This document shows positions 20,139 to 28,855 of a stretch of DNA of 64,000 bases, in pieces (within the stretch, counting starts at the first letter, position 1; each line of letters opens with the position of its first letter). The translations under genes and the position numbers were made by a program. The notes beneath the pieces are model-generated. The model was not told where the DNA came from. It saw only the letters and a list, made by a program, of their open reading frames with translations, and made no database searches. Source of the stretch: an uncultured Sphingomonadaceae bacterium (GTDB lineage Bacteria; Pseudomonadota; Alphaproteobacteria; Sphingomonadales; Sphingomonadaceae); NCBI GenBank assembly GCA_947496865.1, contig CANMEE010000002.1, positions 496,001 through 560,000 of the forward strand, in the 5' to 3' direction.

Positions 20139-22823
20139 ATGACCCAATATGTATATCGTTTCGGTGGTGGTATGGACGCAGATGGCGCACCAACGGACAG
20201 CACCGAAGCGCGCAACCTTCTCGGCGGCAAGGGCGCTAATCTTGCGGAAATGGCTAATATTGGCCTGCCGGTTCCTCCCGGTTTCACCATCTCGACCGAA
20301 ACGTGCACCCGCTTCATGCAGGACGACGGCGCGTATCCCGACAGTCTGAGTGCTGAAGTTATCCAAGGGGTGACACACATCGAAGCGGTAACCGGCAAGA
20401 AATTCGGCGATGCCGCCGATCCGCTGCTGGTATCCGTCCGCTCCGGCGCGCGTGCGTCGATGCCGGGGATGATGGACACGGTTCTTAACCTCGGCCTGAA
20501 CGACCAAACGGTTGAAGGTCTGGCAAAAACCTCAGGTGACGAACGTTTCGCCTGGGACAGTTATCGCCGGTTCATTCAGATGTATTCCGATGTGGTACTG
20601 GAACTGGATCATGATGCTTTTGAGGAAGCGTTAGAAATTATCAAAGAAGATAATGGCTTCTTCACGGATACTGAGATGCAATCTAAGCATTGGAAGGCTT
20701 TGGTTTCCGAATATAAGGGCCTTGTCGAAGAACAATGGGGCAAGCCTTTTCCGCAAGATGTAAATGACCAGCTCTGGGGCGCGATCAGCGCTGTTTTTGG
20801 CAGCTGGCAGGCCGAGCGCGCCAAGGTTTACCGGCGGCTCAACGATATTCCCGCCGAATGGGGCACCGCCGTCAACGTGCAAGCGATGGTCTTTGGCAAT
20901 ATGGGCGAAACATCTGCAACCGGTGTGGCCTTTACCCGTAACCCGTCTACGGGCGACAGCGCTTATTATGGCGAATGGCTGATCAACGCGCAGGGCGAAG
21001 ATGTCGTTGCCGGTATCCGCACCCCACAATATCTCTCCAAAGCCGCACGCGAGCAAGCCAATGCCAAGCCTTTATCGATGGAAGAGGCAATGGCGGAGAC
21101 TTATGGCGAGCTGACCGATGTTTTTGACCTGCTTGAGCGCCATTATCGCGACATGCAGGATATTGAATTTACCGTTGAACGCGGCAAATTGTGGATGTTG
21201 CAAACCCGCTCGGGTAAACGCACGGCCAAAGCGGCGCTGAAAATTGCCGTGGATATGGCCAATGATGGGCTGATTACTGAGGAAGAGGCGGTTGCGCGGG
21301 TTGATCCCATGGCGCTCGACCAGCTGCTCCATCCAACGCTCGATCCCGACGCCAAGCGCGATGTGCTGACAACGGGCTTGCCGGCCTCTCCTGGCGCCGC
21401 CTGTGGGGTTATCGTATTTGACTCTGATACCGCTGAACGCCGCACAGAAATGGGCGAGGACGTGATTTTGGTGCGGGTAGAGACCTCGCCGGAAGATATT
21501 CACGGCATGCATGCCGCAAAAGGCATTTTGACGGCCCGTGGTGGCATGACGTCACACGCTGCTGTGGTCGCACGCGGTATGGGCCGTCCGTGTGTTTCCG
21601 GCGCGGGTAGCCTGAGCATTAACAATGAGACAAAACTGCTGAAAATCGGGGATCGTGAGCTAAAAGAAGGCGATATCTTGACCATCGATGGCAGCAATGG
21701 CCAAGTGATGGCGGGACGCGTGAAGACGATCCAGCCGGAACTGGTCGGTGATTTTGGTGTTCTGATGGTATGGGCCGACAAAGTCCGCCGTCTGGGTGTC
21801 CGTACCAATGCTGAAACGCCCCAGGATTGCCGTGTTGCGCGCGACTTTGGCGCCGAGGGCATTGGTTTGTGCCGGACCGAGCATATGTTCTTTGAAACAT
21901 CCCGGATTACTGCGGTTCGCCAGATGATATTGGCCGCCAATGAAGCGGGTAGGCGGGAAGCGCTGTCCAAGCTATTGCCGGAACAACGCGAGGATTTTCG
22001 CCAGATATTCGAAGTCATGGTCGGCCTGCCCGTAACCATCCGGCTGCTCGATCCGCCATTGCATGAATTTTTACCGCATCATCAGGCAGAGTTTGAAGAA
22101 GTGGCTGCTGCTGCGGATGTTGGCGTAGAAACGCTGAAACAGCGCGCCAATGAGCTGCATGAATTTAATCCGATGCTGGGCCATCGCGGCTGCCGTCTTG
22201 GCGTTACTTATCCGGAAATCTACGAGATGCAGGCGCGGGCGATATTTGAAGCCGCCTGTGAAATAGCCGAAGCCAGTGGCGAAGCGCCGATTCCAGAGGT
22301 TATGATCCCGTTGGTGGCTACCGCTCGCGAACTGGAATTGATGAAAGATGCCGTTGATCGCATGGCCGAAGAAGTCTTCACCGAAAAAGGCCGCCGGATC
22401 GAGTATCTGGTGGGTACGATGATCGAACTGCCTCGCGCTGCCTTGATGGCCGGAAAAATAGCCGAACATGGCGAATTTTTCAGCTTTGGTACCAATGACT
22501 TAACCCAGACCACTCTCGGTGTATCTCGTGATGATGCGGGCCGTTTCCTGACCCAATATGTCGACAAAGGCATTTTTCCACGCGATCCATTTGTCAGTCT
22601 CGACATTGAAGGTGTTGGGCAGTTAATCGAACTGGCAGCAGAAAGGGGTAGGGCAACGCGGCCTGATATTAAGCTCGGTATTTGCGGAGAGCATGGCGGT
22701 GACCCGGCCTCAATCGCTTTTTGTGAAAAAACCGGTCTGGATTATGTCAGTGCGTCACCTTATCGTGTTCCAATCGCCCGACTGGCAGCAGCACAGGCGG
22801 CTTTGGCGAAAAGAGGGAACTAG
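20139..22823 (+). CDS. ppdK: Pyruvate, phosphate dikinase
   Basis: PPDK interconverts pyruvate, ATP and Pi with PEP, AMP and PPi. The 894-residue protein has the N-terminal nucleotide-binding domain (LLGGKGANLAEMANIGLPVPPGF), the central phosphohistidine domain with GGMTSHAAVVARGMG (swivelling His), and a C-terminal PEP/pyruvate-binding TIM barrel (GLCRTEHMFF, GTNDLTQTT, GICGEHGGDP with the catalytic Cys). Length is typical. There is no adjacent regulatory kinase gene. It may serve gluconeogenesis in this organism, which is inferred. Its stop overlaps the convergent DUF4259 gene by four bases. Confidence 0.98.
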   Translation: MTQYVYRFGGGMDADGAPTDSTEARNLLGGKGANLAEMANIGLPVPPGFTISTETCTRFMQDDGAYPDSLSAEVIQGVTHIEAVTGKKFGDAADPLLVSVRSGARASMPGMMDTVLNLGLNDQTVEGLAKTSGDERFAWDSYRRFIQMYSDVVLELDHDAFEEALEIIKEDNGFFTDTEMQSKHWKALVSEYKGLVEEQWGKPFPQDVNDQLWGAISAVFGSWQAERAKVYRRLNDIPAEWGTAVNVQAMVFGNMGETSATGVAFTRNPSTGDSAYYGEWLINAQGEDVVAGIRTPQYLSKAAREQANAKPLSMEEAMAETYGELTDVFDLLERHYRDMQDIEFTVERGKLWMLQTRSGKRTAKAALKIAVDMANDGLITEEEAVARVDPMALDQLLHPTLDPDAKRDVLTTGLPASPGAACGVIVFDSDTAERRTEMGEDVILVRVETSPEDIHGMHAAKGILTARGGMTSHAAVVARGMGRPCVSGAGSLSINNETKLLKIGDRELKEGDILTIDGSNGQVMAGRVKTIQPELVGDFGVLMVWADKVRRLGVRTNAETPQDCRVARDFGAEGIGLCRTEHMFFETSRITAVRQMILAANEAGRREALSKLLPEQREDFRQIFEVMVGLPVTIRLLDPPLHEFLPHHQAEFEEVAAAADVGVETLKQRANELHEFNPMLGHRGCRLGVTYPEIYEMQARAIFEAACEIAEASGEAPIPEVMIPLVATARELELMKDAVDRMAEEVFTEKGRRIEYLVGTMIELPRAALMAGKIAEHGEFFSFGTNDLTQTTLGVSRDDAGRFLTQYVDKGIFPRDPFVSLDIEGVGQLIELAAERGRATRPDIKLGICGEHGGDPASIAFCEKTGLDYVSASPYRVPIARLAAAQAALAKRGN

Positions 22824-23509
22824 TCGATATCGCCGTTTATAATACGGTCGACTTCGGCATCATCAACATTGAATTTCCAATTTTGGATCAAATGCTTGGG
22901 GTGAATTTTGCCGTTTAAACAAGACAGATGGCAATAAAGGCCTCGTGACATGAATAGGGCATTTTTGCTGGATAAGTCCTGAAAAGTGATGCTGGACAGT
23001 TCGTGCTGCGGGATGCCTTTGCCACAGAAGACGCACGGTGTCAGCTCACCGGCTATCTCTTCCACATCCGCTTTGCTCGGCCGATCATATGGGACATCGG
23101 CGTTCAGTCGATCGATCAGACCGGTTATCGCAATATTCCACTCATTGGGATCATCTTCATTTTCCGACCATAGCTCGAGCAGTTCGGAATCCGTCAATAT
23201 CCGCGAAACCGCTATTTTGGCTTTGTCGATTAAGCTGGGTTCAGCTTTGCCCAATTTTTGAAGGCTGGCTTGCAATTCTTCTGGAACATTTAGAGCAATG
23301 CGATCCATCAACGCAGCGACACTCTCGGCTGCAGCAACCACCTCTGATGCCAGATCCGCATCAATAAATGGGGAGCCATCTGATGTTTCATCATCGTCAA
23401 GGATATAAAGCTCGTCAAACTTCGCTTCGATATCCTGCAGCGTTGAAATGTCAGCGATCCAGTCCATTGCAGCGTCGTTTTCGAAGCTGCCTGCGCCCCA
23501 GGCACCCAT
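22820..23509 (-). CDS. DUF4259-like protein with C-terminal zinc-finger-like segment
   Basis: The N-terminus MGAWGAGSFENDAAMDWI matches the DUF4259 pattern, a family of unknown function. The start at ATG 23509 has AGGAG 7 bases upstream; an earlier in-frame codon at 23527 is less suitable. At 229 residues the protein is longer than a bare DUF4259 domain. The C-terminal third carries CVFCGKGIPQH and then GLYCHLSCL, four Cys plus His residues that could form a zinc knuckle. No signal peptide. It is transcribed convergently with ppdK. Function unknown. Confidence 0.75.
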   Translation of the reverse strand: MGAWGAGSFENDAAMDWIADISTLQDIEAKFDELYILDDDETSDGSPFIDADLASEVVAAAESVAALMDRIALNVPEELQASLQKLGKAEPSLIDKAKIAVSRILTDSELLELWSENEDDPNEWNIAITGLIDRLNADVPYDRPSKADVEEIAGELTPCVFCGKGIPQHELSSITFQDLSSKNALFMSRGLYCHLSCLNGKIHPKHLIQNWKFNVDDAEVDRIINGDID

Positions 23510-23618
23510 TTTTGCTCTCCTAAACACTCATATGCACATGCTAGGAAGGAATCTTAAAAAAGCGATTAAAATGGGTTGCCAGAGAGCGCAACTGCCCCTA
23601 TCTGACAGCCTTCAATGC

Positions 23619-23695
23619 GCGCCCATAGCTCAGCTGGATAGAGTACTTGACTACGAATCAAGGGGTCGGGAGTTCGAATCTTCCTGGGCGCGCCA
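23619..23695 (+). tRNA. tRNA-Arg (anticodon ACG)
   Basis: A 77-nt cloverleaf with encoded CCA. The acceptor stem pairs GCGCCCA with TGGGCGC, the D-arm contains AGCTCAGCTGGATAGAG, the anticodon stem CTTGA/TCAAG encloses loop CTACGAA (anticodon ACG), and the T-arm has GTTCGAATC. In bacteria this A34 is normally deaminated to inosine by TadA and reads CGU, CGC and CGA. Confidence 0.97.
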
Positions 23696-23803
23696 CTTTC
23701 CCCATATTATTGATGATACGGTCTTAGGTGCACTTGCGCTGCGGGACAGCGGAGCGTAACTTATCTGCATTATGTATTTATTCCACGCGTAAAGGATTGC
23801 TTT

Positions 23804-24424
23804 TTGGCCGATTATACCGACAGTTTTGAAGATGCTCTTGCTGCGCGTGAAGCAGCAAAATTGCCTGTGCCGGACGACGTGCAAGAGGCAGTAAAGACAT
23901 TGCTGCGCTGGTCCGGTGAAGATCCGGATCGCGAAGGCTTGCTCGATACACCCAAGAGGGTCGCGCGAGCGTGGAAAGAATATTGTGAAGGATATCAGGA
24001 AAACCCTGCAATCCATCTAGCACGGACGTTTGAAGAGGTCGGTGGCTATGACGAATTGGTATTGCTCAAAGACATCCCATTCCATTCGCATTGTGAGCAC
24101 CATATGGCACCTATCATCGGTAAGGCGAGTATCGCTTATATGCCTACCGATCGGGTGGTTGGTATTTCCAAGCTTGCGCGGGTACTTCATGGCTTTGCGC
24201 GACGATTGCAAGTCCAAGAGCGTTTGACCGCCGAGGTGGCTGAGTGCATCTGGGACAATCTAAAGCCCCACGGCGTTGCGGTTGTAATCGAGGCTAGTCA
24301 CAGCTGCATGACTGCTCGTGGCGTACGCACACCGGGCGTTGGCATGACGACCAGCAGATTGTTGGGTTGTTTTTTGGATGATGCGCGTAGCCGCAAAGAA
24401 GTTATGAGCCTGATGGGTTACTGA
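23804..24424 (+). CDS. folE: GTP cyclohydrolase I
   Basis: FolE converts GTP to 7,8-dihydroneopterin triphosphate, the first step of folate synthesis. The 206-residue protein has the zinc-binding and catalytic signature SHCEHHMAPIIGK and the second ligand region SHSCMTARG, plus the conserved GRLQVQERLT-like stretch RRLQVQERLTAEVA. The start is TTG 23804 with AAAGGA 7 bases upstream; the next ATG lies deep inside the fold. It lies 108 bp downstream of tRNA-Arg and converges on the hydroxylase gene. It belongs to the zinc-dependent type I enzyme. Confidence 0.96.
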   Translation: MADYTDSFEDALAAREAAKLPVPDDVQEAVKTLLRWSGEDPDREGLLDTPKRVARAWKEYCEGYQENPAIHLARTFEEVGGYDELVLLKDIPFHSHCEHHMAPIIGKASIAYMPTDRVVGISKLARVLHGFARRLQVQERLTAEVAECIWDNLKPHGVAVVIEASHSCMTARGVRTPGVGMTTSRLLGCFLDDARSRKEVMSLMGY

Positions 24425-24429
24425 TCGGC

Positions 24430-25086
24430 TTATTCCATCCACATACGCATGAGATTATATTGCAGTGCTTGCATACGCGTGTAATTTTCATGCTTCATAT
24501 TCAGCCCCTCAAGAGCCGCAACTTCATTGAGTTCATAGAGTAAGTTGCGTTTCATAACATCGCGCACCTTGCTTTGAATGAACGTGATGGCAACCATACG
24601 CTCGCCTTCAGAAATCGCTTCGACTTCATGAAGTGTATGCGAAGGATAGGCTATTGCCGTGCCAGGCAATCCCTTGAAGCGCATTCCGGCTTCGCCGTGG
24701 GTCACGCGCAACGCGCCACCCTTATAGTCATCAGGACCATTTAAAAAAATCGTACAGCTGATATCTGATCGAATCGGCCCATCGGGCAACGGAATGATGG
24801 CACTGTCCGCGTGCAGGCCATAATGCATGCCGGGTTGATAGCGGGTAATCAGCGGCGGTGCGACTTTCTCTGGAAAAGCAAAGTCGGTAAATTCAGGGTT
24901 AGACATCAGCGCGTCATGAAGAATCTTGGATGTCTTATTATAGGCATCGAGATCATGCAGCTGAAGATTATTCTTCACTTTGGAATGCGGGTTACTGATT
25001 TTTCCGTCAACAAATTGGCCGGTATGAGCGATTTTCTTGATCTCATTGACTTGACTTTGATCTAGTAATTTTAGTTGCTTGAACAT
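24430..25086 (-). CDS. PKHD-type Fe(II)/2-oxoglutarate hydroxylase (PiuC/YbiX-like)
   Basis: The 218-residue product shows the PiuC/YbiX pattern. The iron ligands are HxD in YGLHADSA (His and Asp) and the distal His in YPSHTLHEVEAI, and the 2-oxoglutarate Arg is in EGERMVAI. The C-terminal 40 residues are helical, as in PKHD proteins. PiuC relatives are often iron-regulated and found near TonB receptors; here the partner is a sulfotransferase-like gene overlapping by one base (TAATG), so the two form an operon. The hydroxylation target is unknown. Confidence 0.88.
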   Translation of the reverse strand: MFKQLKLLDQSQVNEIKKIAHTGQFVDGKISNPHSKVKNNLQLHDLDAYNKTSKILHDALMSNPEFTDFAFPEKVAPPLITRYQPGMHYGLHADSAIIPLPDGPIRSDISCTIFLNGPDDYKGGALRVTHGEAGMRFKGLPGTAIAYPSHTLHEVEAISEGERMVAITFIQSKVRDVMKRNLLYELNEVAALEGLNMKHENYTRMQALQYNLMRMWME

Positions 25087-26135
25087 TATTTTTCCGTTTC
25101 AATCCATTGCATTGCTTCGGCTACCAGAGGAAATTCTGCGGCTATTTTATCGACCCATATTATTGCCGCGCGAATATCGTCGGCGTGGTTTTGGTTCGCT
25201 TCTGCCAGCAATTCCTGTCGCAAGTCTGGACTATAGTCATGCTCTGGCGCTTTGGAATAAGAAGACATGATCGGGCCGGTGACAAGCTCATTTGCCTTTT
25301 CAGTGGACAGGTCATGGCCGAAATGCGTTGCAACTGCTGTTAATCGTTCTTCAGGATTGCGGAGAAATGACTCAAAATCCATCCATAATAGGTTGGCAGA
25401 GTTGTTTGTTTTTTTGGCGATGAAAAGAGAAACAAGCTCGCACATCCAACTCATCGCAACGCGTTGGGCCAATGACAATTCCCATAGCTGGGCAGGGGCC
25501 TTGTCCAAATGACGGGCCAGTCGTTTCAACCTTGCGCCAGCCATCATGTGGGTTTCTTGGACCGAAGCCTCTCCCGCCAAGATAGTAGGAATGTAGCGGT
25601 CGAGCGGGGCATATAGGATGAGTGCATCAGTTGATTCTGCCAGCAGTTGCGGTGCTATCTCGCTGACGAAGCTGCTGGCTTTGATCATCACCCGCTGATT
25701 GTCATCGAATGACCGTGATAACCAGCGGATTGCTTCAGAAAAGCGTTGTTTATAGAGATCAGGCGACCATGGGCTCTCGGGTTCGTCGCGGATCTGCGAT
25801 ATCTCGCACAAGTTTCTGAGTAATTGCGGTTCGCGCAGCGCTAGTACGGTGTCGATCTCGCCGAGGAGACGGGACACTAACGTCGATCCGACATGACCGA
25901 TGTGGAATATATATTGTGGAGTTGCCGTCGCTGGCAATGTAATGCGGGATAATTCTGACCAGGGGACAAGCTGTCGCCTAAGTTGCGGGGTTATGATCCG
26001 TTGATCGAGAAAACTAGCTTTACGATAATCTTCTTGGGTTAACTGCGACAACAGTACTTGGTCTTTCGGCAAATCGACCAGATGGGGCAAGAGCCCTGCA
26101 CCCTGAGTAAATTGGTTTTGCCAGCTATTGGTCAA
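25086..26135 (-). CDS. Sulfotransferase-like P-loop protein
   Basis: The 349-residue protein contains an early P-loop-like motif, FHIGHVGSTLVSRLLGE, of the type used by sulfotransferase-family proteins to bind PAPS. ALREPQLLR and a distal LLWMDFESFLRNPEERL block are reminiscent of the same fold. Overall similarity is remote and a cytosolic location is presumed. The start is TTG 26135 behind a strong GAGGA; no earlier start is plausible. It precedes and overlaps the PKHD hydroxylase. A hydroxylation-then-sulfation or small-molecule role is speculative. Confidence 0.65.
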   Translation of the reverse strand: MTNSWQNQFTQGAGLLPHLVDLPKDQVLLSQLTQEDYRKASFLDQRIITPQLRRQLVPWSELSRITLPATATPQYIFHIGHVGSTLVSRLLGEIDTVLALREPQLLRNLCEISQIRDEPESPWSPDLYKQRFSEAIRWLSRSFDDNQRVMIKASSFVSEIAPQLLAESTDALILYAPLDRYIPTILAGEASVQETHMMAGARLKRLARHLDKAPAQLWELSLAQRVAMSWMCELVSLFIAKKTNNSANLLWMDFESFLRNPEERLTAVATHFGHDLSTEKANELVTGPIMSSYSKAPEHDYSPDLRQELLAEANQNHADDIRAAIIWVDKIAAEFPLVAEAMQWIETEK

Positions 26136-26153
26136 TATATCCTCTTATCCAAG

Positions 26154-26205
26154 AAAAAGCCCGAAGGCGGATTGTTACTATGTAACGCACCAGCTTCGGG
26201 CTTTT
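26154..26205 (-). terminator. Terminator downstream of rplI
   Basis: Arms 26155-26166 and 26194-26205 pair perfectly (aaaagcccgaag / cttcgggctttt) around a 27-nt loop that itself contains a short GTTAC/GTAAC stem. On the minus strand it ends in a T-run, placing it after rplI. It is symmetric enough to work both ways. Confidence 0.85.
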
Positions 26206-26225
26206 CAATCACTTGCTGACAAAAA

Positions 26226-26876
26226 CTACTCTTTGTCTTCGGCGCTTTCTGTTGTTTCTTCAGCAACTTCCTCGGAAGCGGCTTCATCAGAAGCTTCTTC
26301 GGTGTCAGCGGTTTCGCCTTCACCGTCATCTTCGCTTTCAGGTGCTAAAGCCGCTGCGGCCAGTTCAGCCTGCTCGTCTTCAAACATCTGTGCGATGACG
26401 TCGATCCCGTCTTTCTGCAGTTCCGCCTCGTCATCGGAACGAGCCACATTGACCTGTACGTTGACTGAAACTTCAGGGTGCAAACGAACGCGAACATCGA
26501 AAACACCAAGCGTTTTGATTGGTTTCTCGAGGATCACCATGCTTTTCTCAACAGTGGCACCATCGGCAGCTAAAGCTTCGACAATATCGCGAACAGAAAC
26601 TGAACCATAAAGCTGGCCGCTGGCAGAAGACGCACGGATCAAAATAATCTGTTTGCCATCAATACCGCCAGATGCTTTTTCAGCTTCTGCGCGTTTCGCT
26701 TCATTTTCTGATTCAATCTGCGCGCGATTGGCTTCGAAAACCTTTTTATTGGCTGCGTTAGCGCGCAAAGCTTTTTTGTTAGGCAACAGGAAGTTACGAG
26801 CATAGCCGTTCTTCACAGTAACAACATCACCGATGCCGCCTAGTTTCTCAACTCGTTCGAGCAAAATAATATCCAT
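26226..26876 (-). CDS. rplI: 50S ribosomal protein L9 with acidic extension
   Basis: L9 links its N-domain, which binds 23S rRNA, to a C-domain through a long helix. The N-terminal signature GGIGDVVTVKNGYARNFLLP is complete, followed by the helix (ANKKVFEANRAQIESENEAK) and the C-domain (QLYGSVSVRDIV, GVFDVRVRLHPEV). At 216 residues it exceeds the usual 148 because of an acidic Glu/Ala/Thr tail from about residue 170. Similar tails are known in other alphaproteobacteria. Last gene of rpsF-rpsR-rplI, followed by a clear terminator. Confidence 0.96.
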   Translation of the reverse strand: MDIILLERVEKLGGIGDVVTVKNGYARNFLLPNKKALRANAANKKVFEANRAQIESENEAKRAEAEKASGGIDGKQIILIRASSASGQLYGSVSVRDIVEALAADGATVEKSMVILEKPIKTLGVFDVRVRLHPEVSVNVQVNVARSDDEAELQKDGIDVIAQMFEDEQAELAAAALAPESEDDGEGETADTEEASDEAASEEVAEETTESAEDKE

Positions 26877-26887
26877 GTCTCTTGCTC

Positions 26888-27112
26888 CTACTTGACGAGA
26901 TAAGGCAGCAGGCCGAGATGGCGAGCGCGTTTAATTGCTTTGGACAATTCGCGCTGCTTCTTGGCGGAAACTGCGGTGATACGACTAGGTACGATTTTGC
27001 CACGCTCGGAAATATATCCTTGCAGCATCTTCACATCTTTATAGTCGATTGGTTGTGCGTTCTTACCGGAAAAGGGGCAGCTTTTGCGGCGACGGAAAAA
27101 TGGACGTCCCAT
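26888..27112 (-). CDS. rpsR: 30S ribosomal protein S18
   Basis: S18 binds S6 on the platform of the small subunit. The 74-residue sequence carries the family core: [19 protein letters not shown] followed by [19 protein letters not shown]. It ends in a basic stretch ([13 protein letters not shown]). Length is normal. It lies 11 bp before rplI and 21 bp after rpsF, within the conserved S6-S18-L9 operon. Confidence 0.98.
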   Translation of the reverse strand: MGRPFFRRRKSCPFSGKNAQPIDYKDVKMLQGYISERGKIVPSRITAVSAKKQRELSKAIKRARHLGLLPYLVK

Positions 27113-27133
27113 GATTATTACTCCTTCTCTAGT

Positions 27134-27505
27134 TTAACTATCGCGACGCGGGCGATCACCGCCACTGCGGCGTGTGTCACGTTCCGGCTTACGCATCATG
27201 ACTGATGGGCCTTCTTCATGTTCGTCTACGCGGATGGTGAGAAAACGAATAACGTCTTCGTTGATACGGGTCTGACGCTCTAGTTCAGCAATCACATTCG
27301 TCGGTGCATCGAGACGCAGCATGACATAATGCGCTTTGCGGTTTTTCTGAACCTTGTAAGCCAGCGTACGCAGGCCCCAAGTTTCGGTCAAAACGACTTT
27401 GCCTTCATTGGCTTCAACAATTTTTGTAGCTTCCTGAGCGAGACTGTCGACTTGAGACTGGCTCAAATCCTGACGCGCGAGGAAGACATGCTCATACATT
27501 GGCAT
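27134..27505 (-). CDS. rpsF: 30S ribosomal protein S6
   Basis: S6 pairs with S18 on the 30S platform. The 123-residue protein begins [20 protein letters not shown] and contains the family motif [20 protein letters not shown] basic/Arg-rich tail ([12 protein letters not shown]) extends beyond the ferredoxin-like core, common in alphaproteobacteria. AAGGA is 9 bases before ATG. It is the first gene of the operon and its promoter should be in the non-coding stretch upstream. Confidence 0.97.
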   Translation of the reverse strand: MPMYEHVFLARQDLSQSQVDSLAQEATKIVEANEGKVVLTETWGLRTLAYKVQKNRKAHYVMLRLDAPTNVIAELERQTRINEDVIRFLTIRVDEHEEGPSVMMRKPERDTRRSGGDRPRRDS

Positions 27506-27797
27506 GCAGTATTTCCTTCATATTACCGATCGCTGACGCCGCACCATGCAGACACGCCCCTCCGGCCTTCTTTATTTTCCGTGTCTTGGGCAGGATATGA
27601 ATCATACCCTATGACGCGGAAGCGGGCGCTATGGCGGATTATTCAGGTGAATGCAAGTGTTGTGGGTTGGTGGCTTTTTTATTGGACTGCAAGCGCCGGA
27701 ATTTTGAGGCCAATAAAGGCTGCGGCTTACAAAATGCCTCCAAAGTTCACACACGTTACGCGCAGGACGGGTGGTTTCGGTCGGTCGTCTGGATAGG
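27506..27797. other. Non-coding stretch between rpsF and the arsR-like gene
   Basis: This interval holds the upstream region of rpsF on the minus strand. The arsR promoter lies just to its right. I see no tRNA, no convincing hairpin and no well-supported gene. A 61-codon ATG frame at 27611-27796 on the plus strand lacks recognisable sequence or a good ribosome site and is not called. Confidence 0.5.
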
Positions 27798-27826
27798 TTG
27801 ACAAAAGGGCTCCGTCTAAATATGTC
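27798..27826 (+). promoter_or_regulatory. Predicted sigma70-type promoter of arsR-like gene
   Basis: A perfect -35 TTGACA (27798-27803) is followed after 17 bp by TATGTC (27821-27826). Transcription starting 7-9 bases later would begin at or just before the GTG, implying a leaderless mRNA. No Shine-Dalgarno is visible, which agrees. Confidence 0.6.
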
Positions 27827-27843
27827 ACCATATAGTGACATAT
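27820..27843. promoter_or_regulatory. Predicted ArsR operator
   Basis: Perfect inverted repeat: left arm atatgtcac (27820-27828), 6-bp spacer, right arm gtgacatat (27835-27843). It covers the -10 hexamer and the GTG start, so a bound dimer would block RNA polymerase. ArsR-family repressors normally bind such symmetric sites in their own promoters; autoregulation is inferred. Confidence 0.7.
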
Positions 27844-28173
27844 CAATATATTCATGAAGACCTGATCTGGAAGGCGCTCAGCGACGGGCGGCGGCGTTTG
27901 ATTGTTGAATCTTTGGCCACTGGCCCCAAGCAAACGAGCGAGTTGGTGGCGCTGTTTCCTGATATCGGTCGCACGGGCGTTCTCAAACATATTGATATCC
28001 TGACCGAGGGAGAAATTATCCATGTGCGGCGGGAAGGCCGGGTGCGCTGGAACCATCTTAATCCGGAGCCCATCAAGCAAACATGCAATAGCTGGGTCAC
28101 CAAACATGTTAACGGCATCCAGTCATCCGCTGCCAAATTAAAACAAATCGCAGAGCAGGAGAGCGAAACATGA
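27835..28173 (+). CDS. ArsR-family winged-helix transcriptional regulator
   Basis: The 112-residue protein has an ArsR-type HTH: DLIWKALSDGRRRLIVESLA, recognition region GRTGVLKHIDILTEGEI and wing VRREGRVRWNHLNPEPI. It has no Cys-based metal motif, so it resembles the non-metal ArsR regulators that pair with SRPBCC proteins. The start is GTG 27835, which lies inside the predicted operator; no alternative start fits. It overlaps the next gene by four bases (ATGA), so both would be repressed together. The inducing ligand is unknown. Confidence 0.88.
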   Translation: MTYQYIHEDLIWKALSDGRRRLIVESLATGPKQTSELVALFPDIGRTGVLKHIDILTEGEIIHVRREGRVRWNHLNPEPIKQTCNSWVTKHVNGIQSSAAKLKQIAEQESET

Positions 28174-28625
28174 GCGACCTTACCGACGCAAAGATCATCA
28201 AATATCAATTTGAACTGCCCATCAAGCGGAGCGCCGCGGATATCTGGGCTTTGATGGTGGATGAAATTGATCGGTGGTGGATGGATGATTTTCGTGCGCT
28301 GGGCGAAGGTTCAAAAGTGACCTTGAGCGCAGAAACCGGCGGTCAGTTGATCGAACGCGCGGCGGATGGCAGCATTCTGGAATGGTACCGGGTGCAAATG
28401 GTATCGCCGGGTAAATCGCTTTATCTGGTGGGATATATGGCGCCCGACTGGGGCGGTCCAACGACCTCCATGTTAAAACTGGCGGTGGAAGATCGCGATG
28501 ATGGCGGCGCACTGATTGTTTCGGATGCCTTATTGGGCAATGTAACGGAGGCGTCAGCGAGCAGCGCGGAAGGTGGTTGGAAAATGTTGTTCGGGGATGG
28601 TTTCAAGACCTTCGCGGAAAAATAG
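28170..28625 (+). CDS. SRPBCC (AHSA1-like) domain protein
   Basis: The 151-residue product fits the activator-of-Hsp90-like START/SRPBCC family: an N-terminal strand-helix (FELPIKRSAADIWALMV), a WYRVQMVSPGKSLYLVG sheet and a C-terminal helix GGWKMLFGDGFKTFAEK. Such proteins form a hydrophobic ligand cavity. The tandem arrangement with an ArsR repressor, with overlapping ATGA, is a widespread two-gene module. It probably binds or modifies the ligand sensed by the regulator, but nothing in the sequence names it. Confidence 0.82.
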   Translation: MSDLTDAKIIKYQFELPIKRSAADIWALMVDEIDRWWMDDFRALGEGSKVTLSAETGGQLIERAADGSILEWYRVQMVSPGKSLYLVGYMAPDWGGPTTSMLKLAVEDRDDGGALIVSDALLGNVTEASASSAEGGWKMLFGDGFKTFAEK

Positions 28626-28855
28626 TGTAAATCGGTTTACCGTCGAGTGAACGAACGGGCCCCTGTTTTGAGCGCATTAATGTCTGCAAGATCAGGAACG
28701 CGGCGCTCCGTTTGGATGATTTTCCATACCACATTTCCATATTGTCATTTCTATGGACGCGCGAGAATCGAGAATAGTTGCTGGTATTAATGTCAGTATT
28801 TTGAACTGAGCAGCTCGCTAGTTTCTCGCTAGATCAAATTGTGGAAAGCAAGAGC

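Noticed and set aside
27611..27796. 61-codon plus-strand ATG frame in the rpsF-arsR gap
   Set aside because: No good ribosome site, no recognisable sequence, and it covers likely promoter DNA for rpsF and the arsR gene.
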